Shown here piece after piece: positions 45,709 through 54,187 of a stretch of DNA of 64,000 nt (positions are counted from its first letter, which is position 1; every line of letters begins with the position of its first letter). The stretch is from Kitasatospora sp. MAP12-44 (GTDB lineage: Bacteria; Actinomycetota; Actinomycetes; Streptomycetales; Streptomycetaceae): the NCBI RefSeq assembly GCF_029892095.1, contig NZ_JARZAE010000004.1, positions 8,742,001-8,806,000 on the forward strand. Direction: 5' to 3'. The notes beneath the pieces are model-generated. The model was given only the letters and a program-made list of their open reading frames with translations. It was not told the origin of the DNA and did no database searches. The position numbers were made by a program, and so were the translations under genes.

Positions 45709-45944
45709 ATCTGTATTCGATTGATTACGGACCGTAGCACAGGCCTGGGTCCCGCTGTTGCGGATTCCTGAAAGTGGCTCAGTTGTCCTGCACCCCAAGC
45801 TCTTTGTGTGAGCGAGGGCGCTGCGATGCCCGCTTGCGGGTTGGCGGGGCCGCAGGCGGGACGCTTCCAGACCGTCCGGCGGACGACCTGTGGCGCACCC
45901 CCGACCCGTCAGGGGTGCGCTCGTCCTGGCTGCGGCTGGCCTGA

Positions 45945-46169
45945 TCAGCCCTCGTCGGGCAGCGAGTGAGCTGACACAACGTCGTGGATGAACGCTGACC
46001 ACGCACTGCGCGTGAAGCGAAGGGCCGGACCGTGCGGGTCCTTGCTGTCTCGGACGGCAACCTTGTCAGGCAGGTCCGCCGCGCACTCCAGGCAGTTCTC
46101 GTTTCCTCCGCTGTAGGTGGACTTCGCGAAGGCGAGCCCAGTGGCCGCGGCATCGGGGTAGTGGCTCAC
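45945..46169 (-). CDS. DUF397 protein (whiJ-cluster type)
   Basis: 74 residues from GTG 46169. Motifs: LAFAKSTYSGGNENCLECAA then VAVRDSKDPHGPALRFTRSA and WSAFIHDV, all diagnostic of DUF397. Its start overlaps the stop of the XRE gene (GTGA). DUF397 proteins antagonise or assist the partnered XRE regulator in Streptomyces development. Confidence 0.92.
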   Translation of the reverse strand: MSHYPDAAATGLAFAKSTYSGGNENCLECAADLPDKVAVRDSKDPHGPALRFTRSAWSAFIHDVVSAHSLPDEG

Positions 46170-47014
46170 GTGATCTTGGCTTTCTGTTCGAGGATGAAGG
46201 CGAGCGAGTCGTCCTTGTTCAAGGCCTCGGCCGTGATGACGGTGAACCTCGCTCGGTACTGCTCCACATCGGCCGGATCCTCGACGAAGAGACTGCTCAT
46301 CAGTCCTTCGACGAGCACGACGTCGAGGTCTGAGCGCTGCGGAAACCCGATGATGGCCATCGGCCCGCCCATGCCCGGGTGGATGGCCGCGTTGATCGGC
46401 ATCACCTGGATATTGACGTTGTCCAGGCGGTTGAGCGCGAGGACCTTGTCCAGCTGCGGTCCCATGATGTCGGGCCGCTTCCCGTTGGAGCAGAGGGCGG
46501 CTTCGTGGATGACGGCCCAGACCTCGACGGGGTTCGGTCGGGTCAGGATGGACTGGCGGGCCATCCTGACCTGCACCTGGTCCTCGACGGTGCCGCCCAT
46601 CCTGCCGCCGAGTCGCTCGATGACGATCCGTGCGTAGTCCGGCGTCTGGAACAGGCCGGGGATGTAGGACGGCTCGTATGTCTTGAACGTCGACGCCTCG
46701 GTCTCCAGTGTGATGAGGTCGAACGCGGTCGCGTTGATCGCGTCGCGGTAGCTGAGCCACCAGCCGCGCTTGCTGCCGTCCTTGGTGATGGCGAGAAGGC
46801 CGGTGCGGATCTCGCCGTCGGCGACCTCGTAGAAGTCCAGGAGCCTGACCACGTCCTCGAGTTTGGCCGCCGTCTTCGCGTTCTCGATCCGGTTGATCTT
46901 GGGCTGACTCCAGCCCATGACGTCAGCTACCTGCTCCGCCGTCATCTTCTTGCCCTCGCGGAGCTTCCGCAGTTCGTCGCCGAGCCGTCGGCGACGAACG
47001 GTCGAGACCGCCAT
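46166..47014 (-). CDS. XRE-family regulator with DUF5753 (WhiJ-like)
   Basis: 282 residues from ATG 47014, with AGGAGGGG six bases upstream. HTH: LGDELRKLREGKKMTAEQVA, DVMGWSQPKINRIENAKTAA. The DUF5753 region contains ATAFDLITLETEASTFKTYE, PSYIPGLFQTPDYARIVIER, MARQSILTR and VMPINAAIHPGMGGPM. This is the standard WhiJ-like architecture and works with the DUF397 protein encoded next to it. It is divergent from the ATP-binding gene, so the 377-bp intergenic region probably holds its target. Confidence 0.92.
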   Translation of the reverse strand: MAVSTVRRRRLGDELRKLREGKKMTAEQVADVMGWSQPKINRIENAKTAAKLEDVVRLLDFYEVADGEIRTGLLAITKDGSKRGWWLSYRDAINATAFDLITLETEASTFKTYEPSYIPGLFQTPDYARIVIERLGGRMGGTVEDQVQVRMARQSILTRPNPVEVWAVIHEAALCSNGKRPDIMGPQLDKVLALNRLDNVNIQVMPINAAIHPGMGGPMAIIGFPQRSDLDVVLVEGLMSSLFVEDPADVEQYRARFTVITAEALNKDDSLAFILEQKAKIT

Positions 47015-47391
47015 GCAGTACCCCTCCTGAACTGAGATCACCAGTCTGCCCTCGATCCAAGCACTCGCGCCAGCGGCAACTGCACTGCGGGTGGCCCGAA
47101 TCCGGGTTCGATATGCATAAATACATCTTTCGCCAGGCTACTTGCATCATTGCCTGATGTGGCGTCATGCTGAGTGTGACGCGGAACACGCCGACTCGAT
47201 GAAGGTCGGCCCAGTTCTCCGTGGCCCAGCGCGGCGTCGCCTTGCGGGCCGTCAAGTCGCGGCCCGGCGAGCCCGACTGAAAAGAGTCCACCCCCAAGGA
47301 GCGAGCCAGCTCGGGGTCGACTGATGATCGCGGAGAGCTACTTATTTCCGATGCTGCGCGGACCCCAGGCCCGCAGACAGGAGGAGCTGTG
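47015..47391. promoter_or_regulatory. Divergent promoter region of the whiJ-like cluster
   Basis: 377 bases between the XRE and ATP-binding genes. Near 47110-47165 it is unusually AT-rich for the window (ATATGCATAAATACATC). AGGAGGAGCTGTG precedes the plus-strand ATG. No single operator was identified. Confidence 0.45.
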
Positions 47392-47853
47392 ATGACGGCG
47401 ACAGTGAACCCGGGTGAAGTTGGGCTCGGGTTCTATCTCCAGGACAGGGCGTCAGGTTTTACGGCGCACGTGATCGCCTGCCGGGGGAACCTGGCAAGGT
47501 TGAGGGAGCTTTCAGATGCCCGACTGAGTGGAGTCGGGGTCTGCCCGGAGCTCGTGGACGACGCCAAACTGCTGGTCAGTGAACTGGTCGGCAATGCGGT
47601 TCGGCTGTGCGGAGACTTCGTGCCGCTGGTGGTTGAGGTCTACGCGGAACGCTCTGGGGTGTGGGTGACCGTCCATGACCCTGATTCAGAGAGCCTGCCC
47701 CGGCGCTCTGCCGCCCTTGCGGACAACCTCGTGGCGGAGTGTGGGCGCGGCCTGTACATCCTCGATGTGCTCGCGCCGGGCTGGCAGGTGCTCGCTACCC
47801 CGGTCGGCAAACAGATCCGATGCCGACTGCCCTACGAGATGAGCGCGGCATGA
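47392..47853 (+). CDS. HATPase_c anti-sigma-factor-like ATP-binding protein
   Basis: 153 residues from ATG 47392 after AGGAGGAG. GHKL fold with N-box DAKLLVSELVGNAVRLCGDF and G-box CGRGLYILDVLAPGWQV. The usual E-x-x-x-N of the N box reads ELVGN, kept. Proteins of this type (AbaA/RsbW-like) lie beside whiJ/DUF397 pairs in Streptomyces and probably bind sigma or anti-sigma partners. Kinase activity is not certain. Confidence 0.88.
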   Translation: MTATVNPGEVGLGFYLQDRASGFTAHVIACRGNLARLRELSDARLSGVGVCPELVDDAKLLVSELVGNAVRLCGDFVPLVVEVYAERSGVWVTVHDPDSESLPRRSAALADNLVAECGRGLYILDVLAPGWQVLATPVGKQIRCRLPYEMSAA

Positions 47854-48085
47854 GCCCGATTCGGCCCGGATGGAGAGTGGGCGTCTCGTCGGCCTCGGCG
47901 TCGCGTCGAGCAGAGAGGCATCCTCGCTCACGTGGTGCCCGCAGCGCTCATCCCCGCACTGGGGCAGCCAGCAGACGTGATCCTCTCTGTCGACCCCTGC
48001 AATCACCAGCGCCTGAATCGCAGGCGCGAGAGCCCAGTTGTGGCCATCGAGCTCTCTGGGTAGCCACCCACAGCGAGGACCACCC

Positions 48086-49276
48086 ATGACGACATCGCAG
48101 GCTTCCGGTCGCGATGGAACCACCGTGCCGCTCAGGCCCGGCTACGCCGTAGAACGGCACGAAGCAGGCGAGTTCACGATGACCCACCTTACGCCCTTCG
48201 GGCAGCTGGGGTTCCCGCTTGTCTCCGTCGGTGACGTATCGCAGTGGCCGATGCCGAGGCGAGCCGTTGAACAACTGCCCTACCAGATAGGCTCTTTGTT
48301 CCGTGATTGGTCAAGTCTTCCCAACGGTGTGGTCCTCGCACACGCGGCTGAGCACCTCCGGCTCGGCCCTGGCAGTGATCCGATCGATCCGCACCAGCAC
48401 CTCCCGGTAGGACCCTCGGCATGCGTGAACGGTGATGCGATGGAGGTGCTGAGAGCCGCTGACCTGAAGGCCGGCCTCAGGGTCATGGAGATCGGGACAG
48501 CAGGCGACGGCCGGACTGCGTGCCTGACGGCCGCCATGACCGGAACCACAGTGGTCACCGTGGACATCGACCAGTCGACCTCGCGCCGAGCCCGCGTTGT
48601 GGTCGACCGCGCTGGGCTCCGACGCCTGGTCCGCATCCGGGATCAGGACGGCTACCTTGCCCGGTCCCACGACCCGTTGGACCGGATCATCACCACCTGC
48701 GCGACCGCAGGGGTCCCACCTGCCTGGATCGGGCAGCTTGCCCCGGGCGGCTACATCGTCGGCCCGCTCGGCTACCGCGGACTGGAGGTCCTGGCCCGGA
48801 TCACCACCGGCCCCCGCGGTCCGCGAGCTCGCCTCATCTCAGCCGCCCACCGCGCCCGGGCTGTAGGACTCCTCTGCCCAGACCGCCATCTCGATGACCT
48901 GCCACTTCCGCCGTCCGCCTATGGCCGCCGCAGCACGGTCCCCGACGATCTCACCCATGACGCTTACTACGACCTGTGGATGTACCTGGCCACCCAGGAC
49001 CGCCGCACGACCAAGGTCCCCATCTCCGGCGAGAGCGGCAACGGTTGCGCGCTGGTCACACAGGACCGCAGCCACGCGGTGCGCGTCTTACCCGGCGCCC
49101 TCCTGCTCAGCGATCACAACCCGCGGACTCACGAGATGGCCGACCGTCTGACTCGCCTGATCGCCGACTGGGACACCCTCGGACGACCGACCATCGACCG
49201 CTGGACTGCGACCCTGCTGCGCGCCGGACGCCCCGGCGCGCAGCTCCTCGCCCCGGCCCACTGGGAGCTTGGATGA
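48086..49276 (+). CDS. PCMT-like SAM-dependent methyltransferase
   Basis: 396 residues from MTTSQASGRDGTTVPLRPGY. The central domain has GLRVMEIGTAGDGRTACLTA (motif I, with the usual G-x-G-x-G changed to G-T-A-G-D-G), TTVVTVDIDQSTSRRARVVV, DPLDRIITTCATAGVPPAWI and LAPGGYIVGPLG, like protein-L-isoaspartate methyltransferases. The C-terminal 150 residues are specific to actinobacterial paralogues linked to whiJ clusters or ribosomal peptides. No precursor peptide gene was found in the 230 bp upstream. Confidence 0.82.
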   Translation: MTTSQASGRDGTTVPLRPGYAVERHEAGEFTMTHLTPFGQLGFPLVSVGDVSQWPMPRRAVEQLPYQIGSLFRDWSSLPNGVVLAHAAEHLRLGPGSDPIDPHQHLPVGPSACVNGDAMEVLRAADLKAGLRVMEIGTAGDGRTACLTAAMTGTTVVTVDIDQSTSRRARVVVDRAGLRRLVRIRDQDGYLARSHDPLDRIITTCATAGVPPAWIGQLAPGGYIVGPLGYRGLEVLARITTGPRGPRARLISAAHRARAVGLLCPDRHLDDLPLPPSAYGRRSTVPDDLTHDAYYDLWMYLATQDRRTTKVPISGESGNGCALVTQDRSHAVRVLPGALLLSDHNPRTHEMADRLTRLIADWDTLGRPTIDRWTATLLRAGRPGAQLLAPAHWELG

Positions 49277-49319
49277 GCACCGCAGCAGGCCCCGCCACCC
49301 AGCGTCAGCAACGTGCCGA

Positions 49320-49538
49320 TCACGATGGGCAGTAACGGCGTGGTGTGCGGTAGCCGATGGCTTGGTAGGAGCAGCCGAACCGCAAGAGCTGCAGCATCTT
49401 GTCGAAGATGATCCGGTCGCTGATGCGCGGCCGGTGGCAGCCCAGCGGATGGGTGGCCGCGTAGGTCGGCCGCTCGGGCAGCAGCGCGCTGAACTGGCTC
49501 CAGAGTGGTTCGGTCAGCCATGACGGAAGTACTGGCAC
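49320..49538 (-). pseudogene. N-terminal fragment of an IS5-type transposase
   Basis: 72 residues: MPVLPSWLTEPLWSQFSALL then PLGCHRPRISDRIIFDKMLQ and LLRFGCSYQAIGY, the N-terminal DNA-binding domain of an IS5-type transposase. The catalytic domain is missing, and the frame ends in unrelated sequence. The 235 bases beyond its start (49539-49773) hold no gene. Confidence 0.7.
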
Positions 49539-49773
49539 AGGTCCCCCCGGTGATCACAGAGCGTCGCAACTCCATGATCGACAAGGTCCGTGCCAGTACT
49601 GCTACCGGGGTGCTGTCACCACGCCTATCTGCGCGACCTCTTACTGAAGGGGATCACCTGCAGATCGACATTGGGCAAAAGCATCGCCTCGCGTAGGTGG
49701 CGGAGCTGGGCGAGATGGGCGTCCAGGTCGGCGACCTAATGTTCGGAAGTCCCGCAGAGCACTGTGGTCAGGA

Positions 49774-50724
49774 TCAGGCCGGGGTGGCAGCCTGCGGGCG
49801 GAGCCAGGCGTCGACCGGCCCGTCCGCGCTGAGGACGGGGTTGAAGATCGGGGCGAACGGGCCGCGCTCGCGTAGCTGGTCGAGGGTGGTGGCGCCGACG
49901 CGGATCGGACTGGCCGTCAGGAGCGGGTCGCTGGCGGCGAGGCTGCGCAGGTCGGCGATGCGCCGCTGCAGGCGGGCCGGTTCGGCGCCGGTGAGGACCA
50001 GGAGCAGCCGGGGGAAGGCGGGGTAGCGGCTGCGCCAGGCCGGGACCGCGGCGGCGCTGCGGACGGTGGTGCGGGTGGTGCGCGGTCCGGGCGGCTGCGG
50101 GATGTACTGGTGGTAGCGGGCGTAGGCGTGCAGCTTCTGGGCGAGGCGGGCGATGGTCATGGTGGTGCGGTCGAGTTCGACGAAGAACGTCAGAAGGGTG
50201 CGGGTGCGCTCGGCTGCGTCGGTGTGGACGTAGTTGAGGACGGCGTCGGGGATGAGGGTCAGGTCCTCGCCGGGGCGGGTGTCGTCGCGGTAGTGGTGGG
50301 CGGTTTCGGGTGACCAGTCGAGGGGCCCGCACTCGTGGTCCAATCGCTGGGCCCAGGCGACGAAGGCGCAGCCGGTTTCGATGGTGGCGAGGGTGTGTTC
50401 CTGGAGTGGTCCGGCGGCGGCTTCCGGGCTCATCCGGTACGGGCGCTGCGGCAGCAGCCCGACCGCCTCGACCGCCGCTGCGCCCTTCTCGGTGAGCCAC
50501 CACAGCAGGCTGGTCTGCCCGTGGGTTCGGCGTCCGACGCGGTCGGCGAGGCCGGCGTCGCGTAGGACGTGGAGCTGGCGGCGCAGGTACTCGGGCCCGG
50601 TGTGGTGCGGGGTGATGAGGCGGTGCAGCTGGTCGGTGGAGACGAGGCGGTGCTGGTAGAGGACGGTCATGGCCTGCTGGCCGATCACGCCGATGCCCTT
50701 GGGTGCGGGGTGCTGGTACGGCAT
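49774..50724 (-). CDS. Replication-relaxation family protein
   Basis: 316 residues. N-terminal wHTH: GQQAMTVLYQHRLVSTDQLH, YLRRQLHVLRDAGLADRVGR, followed by LLWWLTEKGAAAVEAVG. The second half is nuclease-like: LIPDAVLNYV, TLLTFFVELDRTTMTIARLA and RLLLVLTGA (PD-(D/E)xK-like order). This is the Replic_Relax family, found next to TraG-type genes on actinobacterial conjugative elements. It probably recognises the transfer origin or aids relaxation. It follows the TraG-type gene on the same strand by 12 bp. Confidence 0.85.
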   Translation of the reverse strand: MPYQHPAPKGIGVIGQQAMTVLYQHRLVSTDQLHRLITPHHTGPEYLRRQLHVLRDAGLADRVGRRTHGQTSLLWWLTEKGAAAVEAVGLLPQRPYRMSPEAAAGPLQEHTLATIETGCAFVAWAQRLDHECGPLDWSPETAHHYRDDTRPGEDLTLIPDAVLNYVHTDAAERTRTLLTFFVELDRTTMTIARLAQKLHAYARYHQYIPQPPGPRTTRTTVRSAAAVPAWRSRYPAFPRLLLVLTGAEPARLQRRIADLRSLAASDPLLTASPIRVGATTLDQLRERGPFAPIFNPVLSADGPVDAWLRPQAATPA

Positions 50725-50736
50725 CGCGGTACTCCT

Positions 50737-52929
50737 TCAGCCGAGGGTGGAGGTGGGGTCGCCGTCATGGCCGGCGGGCAGGCCGAGGTGGTGGACGAGG
50801 ATCTCGGTGTCGAGGTCTTCGAGGTCGGCGAGGATCTCGCCGACGGTGCGGCGGCGCATGTTGGCGTCGATGGCCGCATCGAGGTCGGGGATGCCGTCGG
50901 GGTTGTCGTAGTGGGCGAAGACCTCCTCGACGGGCAGGCCGCGGACCCGGAACGGGGTGGTCCGCTGGCCGTCGAGGTTGATCGACATGACGTAGTGGTA
51001 CTTGGGGAGTTCGGTGATCGTTTCCGGGGTGAGGTGGCTGTTCCAGCGGCGCGCGACGAACGCGGCCTCGTCGTAGTCCGCCGCGCATGTGGCGAGCAGC
51101 GACTGGTTCTGCAGCAGCGCCTGGCGGGTGACCGCGCTCAGGCGTAGTGCCATCTGCGTCATCCCGACGAATCGGACCTCGTACTTGCGCAGCTGCTCGG
51201 CGATCGCGGCGAGGAATCCCTTGGAGGAGGAGTCCAGGGCGGTCAGCTCGTCGCCCCAGGCCCAGAACGTCCTGCGCTGGTCGCGGGGGGTGTCCTGACG
51301 GGAGAGGCCGGCGCGGTGCAGGTCGTGGATGAGCAGGCAGGAGACCAGGGCGTCGGACTCGGACCCGGACGGGCAGACGAAGACGACCTTGTTCTCGTCC
51401 ATGGCGGTGCGGATGTCGTAGCCGGAACGGGGCGAGCCGAAGAACGCCTGCAGCGACTGGGAGGTGTCGAGGCGGTCGATCGCGTAGGTGACGGTCGGCA
51501 CCGAGTCCTTCGCCAGGGTGGGGAACGTGCGCTCCCAGTAGTCCCGGACCCGTCGGGGCAGCTTCGGCAGAAGTGCCCAGCGCCACTCCTCGTCCGTCAG
51601 CCAGCTCCTGATCTGAAAGACCGTGCACTGCGCTTCGGGCCGTCCGGCGGCGACGGCCTGCAGGTTGAGTAGGGCCAGCGCCTGAGCGGTGCGGGCGAGG
51701 ATCGTGCGGGCACGTGGGGCGTGGTCGCCCCATTCCTGGGCCGCGGCGATGCCCTCGACCACTGAGCGCACGGTGTCCTGCACGTCCGCGACAGTGCGGC
51801 CCTCCATCGAGAGCGGGTTCCAGGACACGACCATCTGGTCCGGTGTCGCTTTGGCGAGGTTGATCTCCCACACCCGTTCGGCGATGTGGGGGTGCGCCAG
51901 GTAGGGCTTGGCCCGCACCCACGCCTCGCTGTGCGGGTCCAGGAACCAGGTGCCGTACCCGTTGTGGGCCAGTGCGATGCACTGCACGAGCGCGGCCTCG
52001 GTCTTGCCGTGGCCGGACTTGCCGAGGGCTAGGCCGAAGAGCAGGTCCTTCACGCGGGCGGCGCCGATCCGCTCGACGCCGTCGGGGTAGACGACCGCGC
52101 CGAGCGGGACCAGGTCGCGCTGGCCGGTGTAGACGGGCAGCGTCGCCGGCGCGGGTGGGACCAGGCCGCCGGAGCGGACCACCCCGGAGGCGTGGCACCG
52201 GACGGTCGGTGGCTTGAGGAACCCGGCGAGCTCGGGCACGGTCAGCCACTGCCGGCGCTTCGGTGCGAACTCCCCGCTGTCGAACCGCTGGTCGAAGGCA
52301 GCGATGGCCCGCCGGGTGCGGGGCCGGTGCGCCTTCAGGTAGTTCTCGCCGCTGGTGGCGGCGAAGACGGCGAGTAGCTGGTGCATGCGCTCCAGCGCGG
52401 CCTGCGGGTGTGCGGCCTGGGTGCGCAGCAGCAGCTGGACGGCGAAGACCGCGCCGCCGGGCTCGAACTTGCCCACCGCGTCGCGGACGTCGGTCATCCG
52501 CGGCAATCGAGCACCGCGCCCGGCACTGCCGCTCGACGAGCCGCCGGACCAGGCGGCGGTGAACGACTCCACCAGCCCCGCTCCCCAGAGGCTGCCGGTC
52601 AGTTTCTCGCCGTAGGCGGTGGGGCCGCGGCGCTTGGAGCGGGCCAGCAGGCGTCGGCGTCGGCGGGCCAGGCGGCGCTGGGGGACGGGGACCAGGTCGA
52701 GGATGACGTCAGCTGCCTCACCGTCCTGGGTCCGCACGGAGGACAGCGCGGTGGCGAGTTGTTGCAGCGGATCGGGCGTCAGGCCGAGCGCGGCCAGCGG
52801 CTGGTGGTCGGACAGGGCCAGGACCAGCTCGGCCCGCTCGACGTACACCGGCCGCGTCGGCCGGGCGGCATCGTCACTGGCGGCCTCGTCACCGTTGGGC
52901 TTGGCGAGGCTGATGGTTGCCGCGCTCAC
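50737..52929 (-). CDS. VirD4/TraG-type conjugative ATPase
   Basis: 730 residues. Walker A GKSGHGKTEAALVQ (303-316). Walker B region TFWAWGDELTALDSSSKGFL with acidic pair; then VRFVGMTQMALRLSAVTRQA, LLQNQSLLATCAADYDEAAF. The N-terminal half has no obvious helix and may dock to the small membrane protein encoded upstream (coupled by GTGA). Such HerA/FtsK-like coupling proteins select DNA for the T4SS. Length is normal for the family. Confidence 0.85.
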   Translation of the reverse strand: MSAATISLAKPNGDEAASDDAARPTRPVYVERAELVLALSDHQPLAALGLTPDPLQQLATALSSVRTQDGEAADVILDLVPVPQRRLARRRRRLLARSKRRGPTAYGEKLTGSLWGAGLVESFTAAWSGGSSSGSAGRGARLPRMTDVRDAVGKFEPGGAVFAVQLLLRTQAAHPQAALERMHQLLAVFAATSGENYLKAHRPRTRRAIAAFDQRFDSGEFAPKRRQWLTVPELAGFLKPPTVRCHASGVVRSGGLVPPAPATLPVYTGQRDLVPLGAVVYPDGVERIGAARVKDLLFGLALGKSGHGKTEAALVQCIALAHNGYGTWFLDPHSEAWVRAKPYLAHPHIAERVWEINLAKATPDQMVVSWNPLSMEGRTVADVQDTVRSVVEGIAAAQEWGDHAPRARTILARTAQALALLNLQAVAAGRPEAQCTVFQIRSWLTDEEWRWALLPKLPRRVRDYWERTFPTLAKDSVPTVTYAIDRLDTSQSLQAFFGSPRSGYDIRTAMDENKVVFVCPSGSESDALVSCLLIHDLHRAGLSRQDTPRDQRRTFWAWGDELTALDSSSKGFLAAIAEQLRKYEVRFVGMTQMALRLSAVTRQALLQNQSLLATCAADYDEAAFVARRWNSHLTPETITELPKYHYVMSINLDGQRTTPFRVRGLPVEEVFAHYDNPDGIPDLDAAIDANMRRRTVGEILADLEDLDTEILVHHLGLPAGHDGDPTSTLG

Positions 52930-53390
52930 TGGGACGCCTGGGCGGGTTCGGTGAAGCGGACCGGCTGGATGGCCTGGCCGGGCGTGGTGGAGCGGACCTC
53001 GACCTCGGCGAAGCCGGGCATGCCCAGGATCGCCGCGGCCTGGGCGGGGCCTTCGAGCAGGCAGCGCATCCGGCCGCCGTCGGCGGTGTAGCGCAGCCGG
53101 ACAGCCGCTCCCCGGGCCGGGACGCTACCGACGGCGTGCCGCACCCGGGCCAGGTGGTGGCTGAACCGCACCACCTCGGACTCGCCCGGGTCGAAGCTGG
53201 ACGTCGGCACGACCTCCACGCTGGTCCTGTCGGCGAGTGCGGCCCGGGCCTTGCGGATGCGCCACCGAACCACGACGGCCCAGACGCCGGCCGTGGCGAG
53301 GCCGGTGGCTCCCAGGTACGGGGAGAGCAGCACCGCCTGGTGGGCGGTGTCGAGGAGCGGCTGCATCCCGGGCAGCGAGTCGGCCCTCAT
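52926..53390 (-). CDS. Membrane-anchored protein coupled to the TraG-type ATPase
   Basis: 154 residues from MRADSLPGMQPLLDTAHQAV. One N-terminal helix (SPYLGATGLATAGVWAVVVR) is followed by basic WRIRKAR and a soluble domain with VVPTSSFDPGESEVVRFSHH, AAVRLRYTADGGRMRCLLEG and FAEVEVRST. It overlaps the ATPase start (GTGA). It probably anchors or regulates the ATPase at the membrane. No database family is recognised by eye. Confidence 0.75.
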   Translation of the reverse strand: MRADSLPGMQPLLDTAHQAVLLSPYLGATGLATAGVWAVVVRWRIRKARAALADRTSVEVVPTSSFDPGESEVVRFSHHLARVRHAVGSVPARGAAVRLRYTADGGRMRCLLEGPAQAAAILGMPGFAEVEVRSTTPGQAIQPVRFTEPAQASQ

Positions 53391-53518
53391 GCCGGTACCG
53401 CCTGGAGGTCGAAGCGGTTGGGTGGGAGCACGGCGGCCTCCTGGTCGATGACGGCGGAAAATCCCTTCACCTGGCCCAAGCCGTCGCACGGGGCCGGTTC
53501 AGACACGGCCGACCAAGG

Positions 53519-53538
53519 CGTTATCAAGCCGTTATCAA
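53519..53538 (-). promoter_or_regulatory. Tandem CGTTATCAA boxes upstream of the TraG operon
   Basis: CGTTATCAA occurs at 53519-53527 and 53530-53538, spaced 11 bases, about one helical turn. On the minus strand they read TTGATAACG. They lie about 130 bp before the first gene of the minus-strand operon. They could be an operator or part of an iteron set. Confidence 0.45.
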
Positions 53539-53557
53539 AGGATGTCCAGTGACAGCC

Positions 53558-53682
53558 GTGTAGGTTCCCGTTCGATCTTGCGCGCGGGGCTCAGCTGACC
53601 AGCAGTCATGCCCGCTGTCCCACCGAGATTGCGCATGCCGCGTTCCACTGATCTTGCACTTCCCTCGGCACCGGTCTCCCGC
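53558..53682 (+). repeat. 125-bp repeat, copy 1
   Basis: Begins GTGTAGGTTCCCGTTCGATC, contains GAGATTGCGCATG and TGATCTTGCAC, and ends near CCGGTCTCCCGC. It matches copy 2 at 121 of 125 positions, without gaps. Confidence 0.9.
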
Positions 53683-53741
53683 TTCCCTAAGCTGGTGCTG
53701 ACGGCAGGCTCCCTGGCCACCCGACCGCACGGAGGATGCGA

Positions 53742-53921
53742 ATGTCGAAGCACGTGATCTCACTGGTCGGCCTCCAAGCTGAGGAGCAGGCGAGGATCCT
53801 GGAAGATGCCATCGCTGGGCGGATGATCGAAGAACGAGTGGATGTCGGGACCGCAGGCGGCATCGTCTTCCGGCGCCCTCTGCTCACGCCCATGTCGGGT
53901 AGCGAAGCCGCGTCGGAGTGA
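53742..53921 (+). CDS. 59-aa hypothetical protein between the repeats
   Basis: ATG at 53742 after GGAGG with 6-base spacing; another ATG is at 53736. Product starts MSKHVISLVGLQAEEQARIL, continues EDAIAGRMIEERVDVGTAGG and ends IVFRRPLLTPMSGSEAASE. It is small, acidic and helical at the start, and followed by a perfect terminator. Family unknown. Confidence 0.55.
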   Translation: MSKHVISLVGLQAEEQARILEDAIAGRMIEERVDVGTAGGIVFRRPLLTPMSGSEAASE

Positions 53922-53923
53922 CG

Positions 53924-53970
53924 ACCCGCTGATCTTGCGCACGCGTACGGCGGGCGCAAGATCAGCGGGT
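53924..53970 (+). terminator. Perfect 17-bp hairpin
   Basis: ACCCGCTGATCTTGCGC and its exact complement flank a 13-base loop, starting two bases after the 59-aa gene stop. The arm includes the GATCTTGCGC motif also seen in the neighbouring 125-bp repeats and at 56.1 kb. Confidence 0.65.
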
Positions 53971-53972
53971 GA

Positions 53973-54097
53973 GTGTAGGTTCCCGTTCGATCTTGGGCGC
54001 GGGGCTCAGTTGACCAGCAGTCATGCCCGCTGTCCCACCGAGATTGCGCATGCCGCGTTCCACTGATCTTGCACTTCCCTCGGCGCCGGTCCCCCGC
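53973..54097 (+). repeat. 125-bp repeat, copy 2
   Basis: Direct repeat of 53558-53682 with four substitutions and no gap. The two copies flank the 59-aa gene and its terminator. Confidence 0.9.
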
Positions 54098-54187
54098 CTG
54101 AGTGCATCCGAGTGGTCTTCCCGCGAAACGACGCCGGGATGGTGTCGAAGTGTCCAGCGCAAACAACCCCTGCGCTGTGCTGTCGAT

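Noticed and set aside
47854..48085. Possible RiPP precursor gene before the PCMT-like methyltransferase
   Set aside because: Short frames there (for example from 47850) are Arg/Pro-rich and lack leader or core features.
53558..54097. Direct repeats as a CRISPR array
   Set aside because: Only two long units of 125 bp separated by a gene; no short regular repeats or cas genes.
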